Shown here: piece by piece, positions 18,544 to 27,743 of the stretch
Layout: each line of letters starts with the position of its first letter
Position numbering within the stretch: the stretch's first letter is position 1
Assembly: GCA_902561765.1 (NCBI GenBank)
Contig: CACEQR010000002.1
Span: 1-64,000, forward strand
Direction of reading: 5' to 3'
Source: an uncultured Pelagibacteraceae bacterium
GTDB lineage: Bacteria; Pseudomonadota; Alphaproteobacteria; Pelagibacterales; Pelagibacteraceae
DNA: 64,000 bases
Translations under genes and position numbers: made by a program
Notes under the pieces: generated by a model
The model's input: the letters and a program-made list of their open reading frames with translations, nothing else
Told to the model about the DNA's origin: nothing
Databases searched by the model: none

Positions 18544-19257
18544 TTAGATTGCGTTTGTAAAAACGTTTTGTACATCGTCGTCTTCCTCTAAAATTTCCAA
18601 AAACTTAATCATTTTCTCCTTATCCTCTTTATGTAAATTAATTTTATTTATAGGAATCCATTCTATTTCGGTAGATATAAAATTTAAAATTTCTTTTTCT
18701 AATACATTTTTAACTTCATATATTTCCTCTTTATTCGTATGAATTTCGTTATAATCTTCAAAAAATTTACAATCGTTAGCTCCAGCTTCAGTTGCTAAAT
18801 TGAAAATCTTTTCTTCATTCATTTCTTCTTTACTAATTTTTATTATTCCTTGTTGAATAAAATTATGAGATGCAGACCCTTGAGTCCCAAGTCCTCCACC
18901 ATGCTTTTGAAAAATTGTTCTTAAATTTGATGCAGTTCTATTTTTGTTATCTGTTAAGGTGTTTACTATAATTGCGGTTTTTGCAGGTCCAAATCCTTCA
19001 TACCTTATATTTTCAAAGTTAGAATCTGCAGCTGTTGATGATTTATCGATTGCCCTTTCAATATTATCTTTAGGCATATTTGCAGATCTAGCAGCTTGAA
19101 TCGCTGATCTTAATCTAGAATTCATATCTGGATTTTTGTCTCCAAGTTTAGCGGCAACTGTAATTTCTCTTGATAATTTTGAAAATATTGCTGCACGTTG
19201 TTTATCTGCTTTTCCTTTTTTGTGTTTTATACCTGCCCAATGAGAATGTCCTGCCAT
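18544..19257 (-). CDS. yebC: YebC/PmpR family protein
   Basis: A 237-residue protein starting MAGHSHWAGIKHKKGKADK, the hallmark of the YebC/TACO1 family, with RSANMPKDNIERAI and RYEGFGP following. The family has been described as DNA-binding regulators and, more recently, as translation factors relieving stalling at proline stretches. It lies directly before the RuvC homologue, as in many proteobacteria. Confidence 0.95.
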   Translation of the reverse strand: MAGHSHWAGIKHKKGKADKQRAAIFSKLSREITVAAKLGDKNPDMNSRLRSAIQAARSANMPKDNIERAIDKSSTAADSNFENIRYEGFGPAKTAIIVNTLTDNKNRTASNLRTIFQKHGGGLGTQGSASHNFIQQGIIKISKEEMNEEKIFNLATEAGANDCKFFEDYNEIHTNKEEIYEVKNVLEKEILNFISTEIEWIPINKINLHKEDKEKMIKFLEILEEDDDVQNVFTNAI

Positions 19258-19260
19258 AAT

Positions 19261-20067
19261 TTAACTATCTTTCTGAAGATGGCCACCAAATATAAATTGA
19301 CTTATCTTTGATGCCAAACCATTTTTCGGATTAGCCTCAATAATTGCACCACAAAGCGTAGCCTCACCTTCTGCAGGAAAATTCTTAACTGAGTCTCTTT
19401 TGTAAAACCTATTAATAGAATTTTCAATACTCATACCAATAACCGAATTATAGTCACCACACATGCCAGCATCTGTCAAATATGCAGTTCCTTTATCAAG
19501 AACTCTTCCATCATTTGTGGGTACATGAGTATGGGTACCAACTACAAATGTAGCATTACCATCAAATATATGGCCAATAGCCATCTTTTCACTAGTAATT
19601 TCACCATGAAAATCTACAATCAAAAAATCATATTTATCACTTAATTTATTCTCTTCTAAAAATTCTTTACTCTTAATAAATACATCATCACATTTTTTCA
19701 TAAAAACATTACCCATTAAATTTAACACTCCTACTTTATATCCTCCTGTAGAATTAAAAATTCCAAATCCTTCACCTGGTGCATCATTTGATAAATTTAA
19801 TGGTCTTAGTAATCTTTTTTGATCTTTGATAAATTCAAATGTTTCTTTTTGATCCCATACATGATTACCAGTTGTAATTACATCAATTCCACAACTAATT
19901 AATTCATTTACTATATTCTCAGTTATTCCAACACCTTCTTTTGCAGCATTCTCGCCATTCGCAACAACAAAATCAATTTTATTCGATTTAATAATATTTG
20001 GCAAAAAAGTTTTAATAGCATTACATCCACTATTACCTACAATATCTCCTAAAAATAATATATTCAA
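19261..20067 (-). CDS. YmdB-type metallophosphoesterase
   Basis: A 268-residue member of the TIGR00282/YmdB family. The metal ligands are visible in GDIVG (Asp8), NGENAA (residues 38-43), TTGNHVWD (about 65-72), DFHGE and GTHTHVPTND. Characterised members hydrolyse cyclic nucleotides such as 2',3'-cAMP. The start overlaps the stop of the fau gene by 4 bases and the end is 3 bp from yebC. The cellular role here is not known. Confidence 0.85.
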   Translation of the reverse strand: MNILFLGDIVGNSGCNAIKTFLPNIIKSNKIDFVVANGENAAKEGVGITENIVNELISCGIDVITTGNHVWDQKETFEFIKDQKRLLRPLNLSNDAPGEGFGIFNSTGGYKVGVLNLMGNVFMKKCDDVFIKSKEFLEENKLSDKYDFLIVDFHGEITSEKMAIGHIFDGNATFVVGTHTHVPTNDGRVLDKGTAYLTDAGMCGDYNSVIGMSIENSINRFYKRDSVKNFPAEGEATLCGAIIEANPKNGLASKISQFIFGGHLQKDS

Positions 20068-20609
20068 ATCTTTACTCCTTTATCTGTTAGAATTAGATCT
20101 AACTTTTGATCAAATTTATTTATGGGAATTTTTTTTAGTTCCTGAAACGAAAAACCAAATCCAACAGTTAAAATTTTTTTTAAATTTGAAATTTTATATA
20201 TATATCTATCATAAAATCCTCCACCATAACCTAATCTAAATTTATCGTTATCAAATGCAACTAAGGGAACAATTAGAATATCTGGATACACCTTTTTTTT
20301 CATTGCAGGTTCAGGAATACCTCTATAGCTAACTTTAAGTGGATCATTAAAAGACCATTGGTAAAAATCCATATTATTATTTTTTTTTGTTACTGGTAAA
20401 GAAATTTTAAAATTATTTCTTTCTAATTTTTCTAAAATATCCAAACATCCTATCTCGCTATTTATTGGGTAATAACCACCAACATTTTTTATTTTTTTCG
20501 GTATCAGTGTGTACAATATTTTTTCAAATTCAGAAAAATTTATAACCTCATTTACAAATTTTGCTTTTCTTATTTTTATTAATTTTTTTCTTAAGATTTC
20601 CTTAGACAC
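20064..20609 (-). CDS. 5-formyltetrahydrofolate cyclo-ligase
   Basis: A 181-residue enzyme that converts 5-formyl-THF to 5,10-methenyl-THF with ATP. The C-terminal motif RLGYGGGFYDRYI and the N-terminal basic KKLIKIRKAKF region are characteristic. It is next to zapA, as in many proteobacteria. In those genomes the 6S RNA gene often lies between the two; here the gap is only 6 bp, so 6S RNA cannot be there. Confidence 0.9.
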   Translation of the reverse strand: MSKEILRKKLIKIRKAKFVNEVINFSEFEKILYTLIPKKIKNVGGYYPINSEIGCLDILEKLERNNFKISLPVTKKNNNMDFYQWSFNDPLKVSYRGIPEPAMKKKVYPDILIVPLVAFDNDKFRLGYGGGFYDRYIYKISNLKKILTVGFGFSFQELKKIPINKFDQKLDLILTDKGVKI

Positions 20610-20615
20610 TTTTTA

Positions 20616-21062
20616 TTATTGGATCTTGGTATCCGGATTATTTTTTTTTATAAAATCTTCAATTTCAGAAGTTGTTTTATCAACCAAAGCTTCATAATTG
20701 TTTTGATTTGCTTCAATTTCATTTTTTAAATTATCTTGATTTTTACTTAATTTTAAAATTTCATCCTCTTTTAAATCTTTGTAATTATAAACTAAAGTTT
20801 TTAATTCTTTAAATTTTTCAATTAAATTTTTAATTTCTTTTTTTTGTAGATTGATTTTTTTTTTGGTCTCATAATATTCATCTAAAACAGTTATTGATGT
20901 TATTAACATAAGCTTGTTCTCTCCAATGTTTCCTAAAGAATTTTTAAGGTTACTAAATTTTTCGTTTAAATATAACGCCAATTCTTCTAAATGCTCTTCT
21001 TGTCCATCATCACAAGATAGCAAGAATTCTTTTCCATTAAATTTGATATTTACATTTGCCAT
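20616..21062 (-). CDS. zapA: Cell division protein ZapA-like
   Basis: A 148-residue protein. Its N-terminal half matches ZapA: VNIKFNGKEFLLSCDDGQEEHLEELA, then a helix with IGENKLMLITSITVLDEYYE. The C-terminal part (about 70-140) is a predicted coiled coil. ZapA binds and cross-links FtsZ filaments at the Z-ring. It overlaps the preceding coiled-coil gene by 13 bp. Confidence 0.82.
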   Translation of the reverse strand: MANVNIKFNGKEFLLSCDDGQEEHLEELALYLNEKFSNLKNSLGNIGENKLMLITSITVLDEYYETKKKINLQKKEIKNLIEKFKELKTLVYNYKDLKEDEILKLSKNQDNLKNEIEANQNNYEALVDKTTSEIEDFIKKNNPDTKIQ

Positions 21063-21373
21063 TTTTCTATTTCGTCCATTAAATTATCTGTTTCTTGGTT
21101 TAATTCATCAATTTTTTCAGAAAAATGTTCTTCCTTTTTTTTTTCCTCAACCTCTCTTCTCTTAAAATCATCGAATTTTTGTTTCAGGCTCTCATTTTCT
21201 TGCAGTAATAAATTATATCTGTTCTCTAATTCCTTTTTTTCAATTTCTAATTGATTTTTTTGATTAGCTAGATTTTTCAACTCCATAATTTTATTTGGTT
21301 TTAAATTTTCAAGATTTTTTAATTTATCTAAAGTTTCTAATAACTTTTTTTCTTTTTCACTAATTGATTTCAT
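21050..21373 (-). CDS. Small coiled-coil protein next to zapA
   Basis: About 107 residues from the ATG at 21371-21373 (MKSISEKEKK). The frame is open further to 21403, but the shorter start leaves room for divergent promoters with tkt. Nearly the whole protein is heptad-like Leu/Glu/Lys helix with no other domain. It overlaps zapA by 13 bases, so both are made together. By position it may play a ZapB-like or SlyX-like partner role; that is inference from context only. Confidence 0.6.
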   Translation of the reverse strand: MKSISEKEKKLLETLDKLKNLENLKPNKIMELKNLANQKNQLEIEKKELENRYNLLLQENESLKQKFDDFKRREVEEKKKEEHFSEKIDELNQETDNLMDEIEKWQM

Positions 21374-21382
21374 ATATATATC

Positions 21383-21388
21383 TATAAT
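21383..21388 (+). promoter_or_regulatory. Probable -10 element of the tkt promoter
   Basis: A consensus TATAAT lies 44 bp before the tkt start in the short divergent gap. I see no convincing -35 at the standard distance. An AAGGA ribosome site (21415-21419) lies 7 bp before the TTG start. Confidence 0.45.
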
Positions 21389-21426
21389 AATAAATTGATT
21401 CACCTAAGTCTACAAAGGATAATTTT

Positions 21427-23388
21427 TTGAACAAATTAAATAAAACCTTAGCTAACAGTATTCGAGCTCTTTCAATGGATGCGGTTCAAAAGGCAAATTC
21501 TGGACATCCTGGAATGCCTATGGGAATGGCTGATGTCTCGACAATACTATTTAAATATTTTTTAAAATTCAATCCCAAGAATCCTAGTTGGATAAACAGA
21601 GATAGATTCGTTTTATCTGCTGGACACGGATCAATGTTATTATACTCTTTGCTATTTTTGACGGGTTACAAAAGTGTTAAGTTGAGTGATATAAAAAATT
21701 TTAGACAACTTGACTCAATTTGTGCAGGACACCCTGAATATATTCCTAACTCTGGAATTGAAACAACAACTGGACCACTAGGACAAGGAATTTCAAATGC
21801 AGTTGGTTTTGCGCTTGCAGAAGAAATTTTAAAAAAAAAATTTGGAAAAGATATTATTAACCACAAAACTTATGTGATTGCCGGAGATGGTTGCTTAATG
21901 GAGGGAATAAGTCACGAAGCCATGAGCTTGGCGGGACATTTAAAACTTAAAAACCTAATAATGTTATTTGATAATAATTCTATTTCAATAGATGGCCCAA
22001 CTAGTTTAGCAGTTTCAGATAATTTTAAAAAGAGATTTGAAAGTTATGGTTGGGATTATATCGATATTAATGGTCATAAAGGAAATGAGATTTTTAATGC
22101 GTTAAAAAAAGTTCAAAAAGCTAAAAAACCAACAGTAATTTCATGTAAAACCAAAATTGGATATGGGTCTCCAAACAAATCTGGAAAGGCATCATCACAT
22201 GGAAGCCCACTTGGCGATGATGAAATTAAATTAGCTCGTGAAGAACTAGATTGGCATCATGAACCTTTTAAATTACCAATAAATATATTAAATGCATGGA
22301 AAAAAATTGGTGAAAAAGGAAAAAAAACTGAACTTAAATGGAATGGAATTTTTAGGAAGAAAAAAAATAAAATTAATAAACTAGTAAAAAATAATTTTTC
22401 AAAGTCATTTAAAAATGAAAAAGAAAAAACAATCAATGAATACAAAAGTATAGCATCAAGAAAATCCTCAGAGTCAATAATATCTGAAATAGTTAAAAAA
22501 AGTGATATGCTTATAGGTGGATCAGCCGATCTGGCTGGATCAAACAATACCAAAACAAAAAACCATAAAATTATTACTCCAGGAGATTTTGCTGGAAATT
22601 ATATTCATTATGGAGTGAGAGAGCATGCAATGTGTGGTATAATGAATGGGCTTGCATTGCACAGTAAAATAATACCTTATGGTGGTACATTTTTAATTTT
22701 CTCAGATTATTGTAAACCATCAATAAGATTGTCTGCTATGATGAAACAGCAGGTTATATATGTAATGACACATGACTCAATTGGTCTTGGTGAAGATGGA
22801 CCTACTCATCAACCTATAGAGCAATTATCAGGATTAAGGAATATTCCAAACCTAAATGTTTTTAGACCGGCAGATAGATATGAAACTATCGAGTGTTGGC
22901 AGGAGGCTTTGAAAAATTCAAAAACTCCCAGTGTTCTATCTTTAACTCGACAAAACCTGAAACCTATAAGAAGCAAATACTCAAATATTAATAAATGCTC
23001 TTATGGAGCCTACGAAGTATTAAGGACTAATAAAAAAATTAAAATTACTATATTAGCTAGTGGTTCTGAAGTAAATTTAGCAATTGAAACCAGCCATAAA
23101 TTAGCCAAAGAAAAAATATATTCTAAAGTTGTTTCAGTACCATGTATGGAACTTTTTGATAAACAATCATCAACTTATAAGGATAAAATTTTAAATGAAA
23201 CTAAATTAAAATTATCTATTGAAGCTGGGTCAACTGATATATGGAAAAAATATGTTGGGAAAAGTGGCTTAACTTTTGGAATTGATACATTTGGGAAAAG
23301 TGCTCCCTATAAAGACATATTTAAATACTTTGGATTAATATCAACAAATATTGCAAATAAGTTGAAAAAAAATTTAGGAGCTGCATGA
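21427..23388 (+). CDS. tkt: Transketolase
   Basis: A 653-residue thiamine-diphosphate enzyme of the pentose phosphate pathway. MDAVQKANSGHPGMPMG at about 17-33, TTGPLGQGISNAVG at 114-127, the ThDP motif GDGCLMEG at 153-160, and the pyrimidine-domain VREHAM and HDSIGLGEDGPTHQP motifs are all present. The start is TTG at 21427: the alignment start of the family (NKLNKTLANSIRALSMDA) needs it, and AAGGA is at good spacing. It begins a tkt-gap-pgk-fba-thiE-efp-suhB run with 4-bp overlaps, probably one operon. Confidence 0.96.
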   Translation: MNKLNKTLANSIRALSMDAVQKANSGHPGMPMGMADVSTILFKYFLKFNPKNPSWINRDRFVLSAGHGSMLLYSLLFLTGYKSVKLSDIKNFRQLDSICAGHPEYIPNSGIETTTGPLGQGISNAVGFALAEEILKKKFGKDIINHKTYVIAGDGCLMEGISHEAMSLAGHLKLKNLIMLFDNNSISIDGPTSLAVSDNFKKRFESYGWDYIDINGHKGNEIFNALKKVQKAKKPTVISCKTKIGYGSPNKSGKASSHGSPLGDDEIKLAREELDWHHEPFKLPINILNAWKKIGEKGKKTELKWNGIFRKKKNKINKLVKNNFSKSFKNEKEKTINEYKSIASRKSSESIISEIVKKSDMLIGGSADLAGSNNTKTKNHKIITPGDFAGNYIHYGVREHAMCGIMNGLALHSKIIPYGGTFLIFSDYCKPSIRLSAMMKQQVIYVMTHDSIGLGEDGPTHQPIEQLSGLRNIPNLNVFRPADRYETIECWQEALKNSKTPSVLSLTRQNLKPIRSKYSNINKCSYGAYEVLRTNKKIKITILASGSEVNLAIETSHKLAKEKIYSKVVSVPCMELFDKQSSTYKDKILNETKLKLSIEAGSTDIWKKYVGKSGLTFGIDTFGKSAPYKDIFKYFGLISTNIANKLKKNLGAA

Positions 23389-24392
23389 AAATTAAAGTTG
23401 GAATAAATGGAATGGGTAGAATTGGTCGTATGATTATTAGATCAATTATTGAAAGTAAAAATAAAAATATAAAAATTCAACACATAAATAATAGAACAAA
23501 TTCAGAAATGAGCTGTGGATTAATAAAATATGATTCAATACATGGAAAATTTAATGCAGATTTAAATTATGATAAAAACCATTTGATAATAAATAAAAAT
23601 AAAATTACATTTTCACAAGAGCCTAATTTATCAGATATAAAATGGAAAGAGTTAGGTGTTGACTACGTGTTTGAGTGTACTGGAAAGAACAACTCAAAAG
23701 AAAAACTGATTTCACATATTAAAAATGGTGCTAAAAAAGTTATCGTTTCAGCTCCATGTAAAGATGCAGATAAAACAATAGTATATGGTGTTAATGATAA
23801 TTTGCTTACTAAGAGTGACCAAATAATATCTGCAGGCTCATGTACTACCAATTGCTTAGCGCCAGTTATACATGTTCTGAATGAAAACTTTCATATAGAA
23901 AAAGGTTTTATGACCACTATTCACGCTTTTACGAGTGACCAAAGAATTTTAGATAATTCTCATAAAGACCCAAGAAGAGCGAGATCTGCAAGCCAATCTA
24001 TTGTTCCCACTTCTACTGGTGCTTCTAAAGCAATAGCAGATATAATTCCAAGTCTAAAAGGGAAATTAGAAGGAATTGCAATGAGAGTTCCTACGCCCAA
24101 TGTTTCATTAGTCGAATTTGTTTTCTGTTCAAAAAAAGAGATAAATAAAGAAAATATTAATAAATCATTCGAGATAGCCTCAAAAAAACAATTAAAAAAT
24201 GTATTAAAAATAACTTATGAAAAGTTAGTATCAATTGATTTTAATCACAATGCTGCTTCAGCCATTATAGATGGCTCTCTGACTAATACAGTTGGCAAGA
24301 ATATGGGGAAAATATCTGCATGGTATGACAATGAATGGGGTTTTTCCAATAGAATGTGTGACATTGCTGAGAAACTTCATAAAGTTTCTTAA
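23385..24392 (+). CDS. gap: Glyceraldehyde-3-phosphate dehydrogenase
   Basis: A 335-residue enzyme with the Rossmann start GINGMGRIGR (residues 7-16). The catalytic site is SAGSCTTNCLAP (Cys153) with HAFTSDQ, and the C-terminal motif is WYDNEWGFSNR. The residues after the second strand are HINNRTN, where NAD-specific enzymes normally have an aspartate (IND-type). This suggests relaxed or NADP-leaning coenzyme use. It overlaps tkt by 4 bp (ATGA) and shares one base with pgk. Confidence 0.95.
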   Translation: MKIKVGINGMGRIGRMIIRSIIESKNKNIKIQHINNRTNSEMSCGLIKYDSIHGKFNADLNYDKNHLIINKNKITFSQEPNLSDIKWKELGVDYVFECTGKNNSKEKLISHIKNGAKKVIVSAPCKDADKTIVYGVNDNLLTKSDQIISAGSCTTNCLAPVIHVLNENFHIEKGFMTTIHAFTSDQRILDNSHKDPRRARSASQSIVPTSTGASKAIADIIPSLKGKLEGIAMRVPTPNVSLVEFVFCSKKEINKENINKSFEIASKKQLKNVLKITYEKLVSIDFNHNAASAIIDGSLTNTVGKNMGKISAWYDNEWGFSNRMCDIAEKLHKVS

Positions 24393-25570
24393 TGAGAAAT
24401 ATTAAAGAAATTAAAAATCTTCAAAATAAAAAAATTTTACTTAGACTAGATTTAAACGTACCACTAGTTAAAAATAAAATATCCGATACGACAAGAATAG
24501 ATAAAATAATACCTACATTAAATTTTCTAATTAAGCGTAAATCAAAAATTATAATTCTATCACACATTGGGAGACCAAAAGGTAAAATTGTTAAAGAATT
24601 ATCTTTAAGTCCAATAAGCAAATATCTTAAAAAAAAATTAAATATAGATGTAAAACTAATTAAAAAAAATATAACCGAAATAGAGAGTAAAAAATTTTTT
24701 GATAATTATAATGAAAAAATTTTAATTTTAGAAAATATTAGATTTTATCCTGAAGAGGAAAAAAATGATATTAATTTTGCTAAACACTTATCTTGCTTAG
24801 GTGATATTTTTGTTAATGATGCATTTTCATGTTCACACCGAGCTCATGCCTCAATGCATAAAATTTCAAAATTTATACATTCTTACTCAGGACTACAACT
24901 TGATTTAGAGATAAATGCTTTAAACAAAATTACATCAGAAATTATAAGACCAATTACTTGTATTATCGGTGGATCTAAAATTTCTTCAAAAATAAATATA
25001 ATAAAAAATTTGATAACTAAATTTGATAATATTATTATTGTTGGTGCTATGGCGAATAATTTAATTAAATTTACGGGAAATAATGTAGGAAAGTCTCTAA
25101 TAGAAAAAAATTGTAATATAATTGTTGATGAAATTTTTTCTCTTTCCAAAAAAGCAAAATGTAAGATAATTTATCCAAAAGATGTTGTTGTTGCCAAAGA
25201 TCTTGACGGAACCCCAAAAGAAAAACTATTAAAAGATATTTTACCTGATGAAATGATCTTAGATATAGGAACTCAAACACTAGAAAATATTAAAAATATA
25301 ATTGATAATAGTAAAACTATTTTATGGAATGGACCTGCAGGTTATTTTGAAAATCCAAATTTTGCAAACGGAAGTATTGAAATCGCCAAAAAAATAAATG
25401 AAAATAATAAATCTAACAAAATTTTTTCAGTGGCTGGAGGTGGAGATACAATATCATTATTAAAGAGCATAAGTGCAGTTAAAAATTTTAATTTTGTTTC
25501 AACTGCTGGTGGAGCTTTTTTAGAATATCTTGAAGGTAAAGAACTTCCTGGTATAACAGCACTCAATTAA
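24392..25570 (+). CDS. pgk: Phosphoglycerate kinase
   Basis: A 392-residue two-domain kinase. LLRLDLNVPL at residues 16-25 and SHIGRPKGK near 57-65 form the substrate side. NDAFSCSHRAHAS and the C-terminal AGGGDTISLL and STAGGAFLEYLEGKELPG motifs form the nucleotide side and hinge. It interconverts 1,3-bisphosphoglycerate and 3-phosphoglycerate. The ATG overlaps the gap stop (TAATG). Confidence 0.96.
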   Translation: MRNIKEIKNLQNKKILLRLDLNVPLVKNKISDTTRIDKIIPTLNFLIKRKSKIIILSHIGRPKGKIVKELSLSPISKYLKKKLNIDVKLIKKNITEIESKKFFDNYNEKILILENIRFYPEEEKNDINFAKHLSCLGDIFVNDAFSCSHRAHASMHKISKFIHSYSGLQLDLEINALNKITSEIIRPITCIIGGSKISSKINIIKNLITKFDNIIIVGAMANNLIKFTGNNVGKSLIEKNCNIIVDEIFSLSKKAKCKIIYPKDVVVAKDLDGTPKEKLLKDILPDEMILDIGTQTLENIKNIIDNSKTILWNGPAGYFENPNFANGSIEIAKKINENNKSNKIFSVAGGGDTISLLKSISAVKNFNFVSTAGGAFLEYLEGKELPGITALN

Positions 25571-25571
25571 A

Positions 25572-26582
25572 ATGTCAGATTTAAACAAAATTGCATTAAA
25601 AATTTTATCAAATGGCAAAGGAATACTTGCAGCAGATGAAAGTAATGCAACTATGACAAAAAGATTAGAAGCAGTTAATATAAATTCTACACCTGAGAGC
25701 AGATTAGCATTTAGAGAAACTCTATTTTCATCTGAAAATATGAAAGAATGTATTGGAGGAGTAATATTATACGACGAAACAATTAATCAAGTTTCAAATT
25801 CTGGTCAAAAAATTCCAGAAATGATTTTGGCTTCAGGATCAGTGCCTGGTATTAAAGTTGATACAGGTGCAAAAAATCTAGCTAACTCATTTGAGGAAAA
25901 AATAACTGAGGGTTTAGACGATCTTAGATATAGATTAAAAAAATATTATGAACTTGGTGCGAGATTTACAAAATGGAGAGCTGTCTATAATATTAATAAT
26001 AAATATCCTAGTAAACTTGCGGTTCATTCTAATGCACACGCTCTTGCAAGATATTCAGCACTAGTTCAAGAATGTGGGATGGTCCCAATTGTAGAACCAG
26101 AAGTATTAATGGACGGTGATCATTCAGCTGATATTTGTCTTATTAAGACTTCTGAAGTTATTCAAAAGTGTTTTGAAGAACTTATTCTTCACAAAATTGA
26201 CTTAAAAGGATTAATATTGAAGCCAAACATGATATTAGATGGAAAAAACTCAAAAAACAAAATTTCAAACGAAGAAGTTTCATTTAAAACACTTGAGTGT
26301 CTTAAAAGAAGTGTTCCAAGTGAGGTTCCTGGGATTGCATTTTTATCTGGAGGTCAATCTGAATTAGAAGCAGCGGAAAATTTAAATTTAATCAGTCAAA
26401 ATAACAATACCAATTTCATAATGACATTTTCTTATGGAAGAGCCCTACAGCAAAGTGCTCTTAAAACTTGGTCAAAAGATATCAAAAATATAAAAGAGAC
26501 ACAAAAAATATTTAATCATAGAGCTAAAATGTGTAGTTTGGCATCTCAAGGAAAATGGTCAAAAGAACTTGAAAGTAAATAA
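25572..26582 (+). CDS. Class I fructose-bisphosphate aldolase
   Basis: A 336-residue aldolase of the eukaryote-like class I family. GILAADESNATMTKRLE (residues 17-33), the substrate lysine in FTKWRAV, the GMVPIVEPEVL strand and the Schiff-base lysine in LKPNMIL are present. It forms or cleaves fructose-1,6-bisphosphate and fits the adjacent lower glycolytic/gluconeogenic genes. Its end overlaps thiE by 14 bp. Confidence 0.94.
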   Translation: MSDLNKIALKILSNGKGILAADESNATMTKRLEAVNINSTPESRLAFRETLFSSENMKECIGGVILYDETINQVSNSGQKIPEMILASGSVPGIKVDTGAKNLANSFEEKITEGLDDLRYRLKKYYELGARFTKWRAVYNINNKYPSKLAVHSNAHALARYSALVQECGMVPIVEPEVLMDGDHSADICLIKTSEVIQKCFEELILHKIDLKGLILKPNMILDGKNSKNKISNEEVSFKTLECLKRSVPSEVPGIAFLSGGQSELEAAENLNLISQNNNTNFIMTFSYGRALQQSALKTWSKDIKNIKETQKIFNHRAKMCSLASQGKWSKELESK

Positions 26583-27183
26583 AAAAAAATTTATTTATCT
26601 TATTTCTCCTAATAAAATATCTAGTAACTTCTATAATCAGCTAAAATCATTATTAAAAACGAAGAGGGTAATTTTTTTCCAAATGAGACTAAAAAAATAT
26701 TCAAATAAGCAAAAAATTTTGATTGGAAAAAAAATAAAGAAAATTTGCAAAAAATATAAAGTAAATTTTTTAGTTAATGATGATCCTTTTCTTTCAAAAA
26801 AAATAGATGCAGATGGTTGTCATTTAGGGCAAAAAGATATGAATATTAAAGAAGCGAGAAAAATACTTGGAAAAAAAATAATTGGAATTACATGCCACAA
26901 TTCTATTAAATTAGCAAAAAAAGCAATCAAAGCTAAGGCTGATTACATTGCATTTGGTGCTTTTAATGAAACTAAAACAAAGAAAGCTAAATATAAAGCA
27001 AGTATTAGGATCTTAGATCAAGCAAAAAAATTAACTAATATACCTCTAGTAGCCATTGGAGGGATCAATTCTGAAAATTACAAAATTCTGTTATTGAACA
27101 ATGCTAATTTTTTAGCTATCTCAAGCTACATTTGGAATAATAAAAAATATAAACCTTTAGAGGCTTTAGAAAGATTAAAATGA
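26569..27183 (+). CDS. thiE: Thiamine-phosphate synthase
   Basis: A 204-residue TIM-barrel enzyme that joins HMP-PP and thiazole phosphate. The motifs FFQMRLKKYSNK (about 35-46), LVNDD near 66-70, DGCHLGQKDM (about 80-89), GITCHNS (about 105-111) and VAIGGINSEN (about 165-174) match the family. The only sensible start is TTG at 26569 inside the aldolase end; no ATG is available before the domain. It probably works with thiD to make thiamine phosphate. Confidence 0.9.
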   Translation: MKVNKKKFIYLISPNKISSNFYNQLKSLLKTKRVIFFQMRLKKYSNKQKILIGKKIKKICKKYKVNFLVNDDPFLSKKIDADGCHLGQKDMNIKEARKILGKKIIGITCHNSIKLAKKAIKAKADYIAFGAFNETKTKKAKYKASIRILDQAKKLTNIPLVAIGGINSENYKILLLNNANFLAISSYIWNNKKYKPLEALERLK

Positions 27184-27740
27184 AAATCAATGCTGGCGAA
27201 ATAAGAGTTGGAATGCTTTTAGAGTATAAAAATGATTTATGGCAAGTTCTAAAAACTCAACATGTTAAACCAGGAAAAGGTGGGGCATTTGCACAAGTAG
27301 AAATGAAAAGTTTTGGAAAAAATACAAAATTAAATGAGAGATTTAGATCAAATGAGACAGTTGAAAAAGCTTCTTTAGAAGAAATAGTTTTTAACTTTCT
27401 TTACAAAGATGATAACAATTTTTACTTTATGAATCCCAAAACATTTGATCAAATAGAAATTAAAAAAGAGATAATTGGTACAAAAGGAAATTTTTTGACT
27501 GAAAATCTTGAGGTCAGTGTAAATTATTATAATGAAAATCCCATTTCAGTTGAACTGCCTAATCAAGTAAAGTGTAAAATAAACTCTACAGATGCTGCCT
27601 TAAAAGGTCAAACTGTTTCTTCCTCTTACAAACCTGCAATTCTTGATAATGGAATAAAAATACAGGTTCCACCTTTTGTTGAAGATGGTGACGAAATTTT
27701 ATTAGATACTAGGACTTTTGAATACATAAAAAAAATTTAA
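27180..27740 (+). CDS. efp: Elongation factor P
   Basis: A 186-residue EF-P with three beta-barrel domains. The loop HVKPGKGGAFAQ places a lysine (Lys33) at the position that is modified in gammaproteobacteria. The C-terminal signature INSTDAALKGQTVSSSYKPA is typical. It relieves ribosome stalling at proline runs. The start overlaps the thiE stop by 4 bp. Confidence 0.96.
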   Translation: MKINAGEIRVGMLLEYKNDLWQVLKTQHVKPGKGGAFAQVEMKSFGKNTKLNERFRSNETVEKASLEEIVFNFLYKDDNNFYFMNPKTFDQIEIKKEIIGTKGNFLTENLEVSVNYYNENPISVELPNQVKCKINSTDAALKGQTVSSSYKPAILDNGIKIQVPPFVEDGDEILLDTRTFEYIKKI

Positions 27741-27743
27741 TTT

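Noticed and set aside
20610-20615. 6S RNA gene expected between zapA and fau
   Set aside because: Only 6 bp separate the two genes, so it cannot be here.
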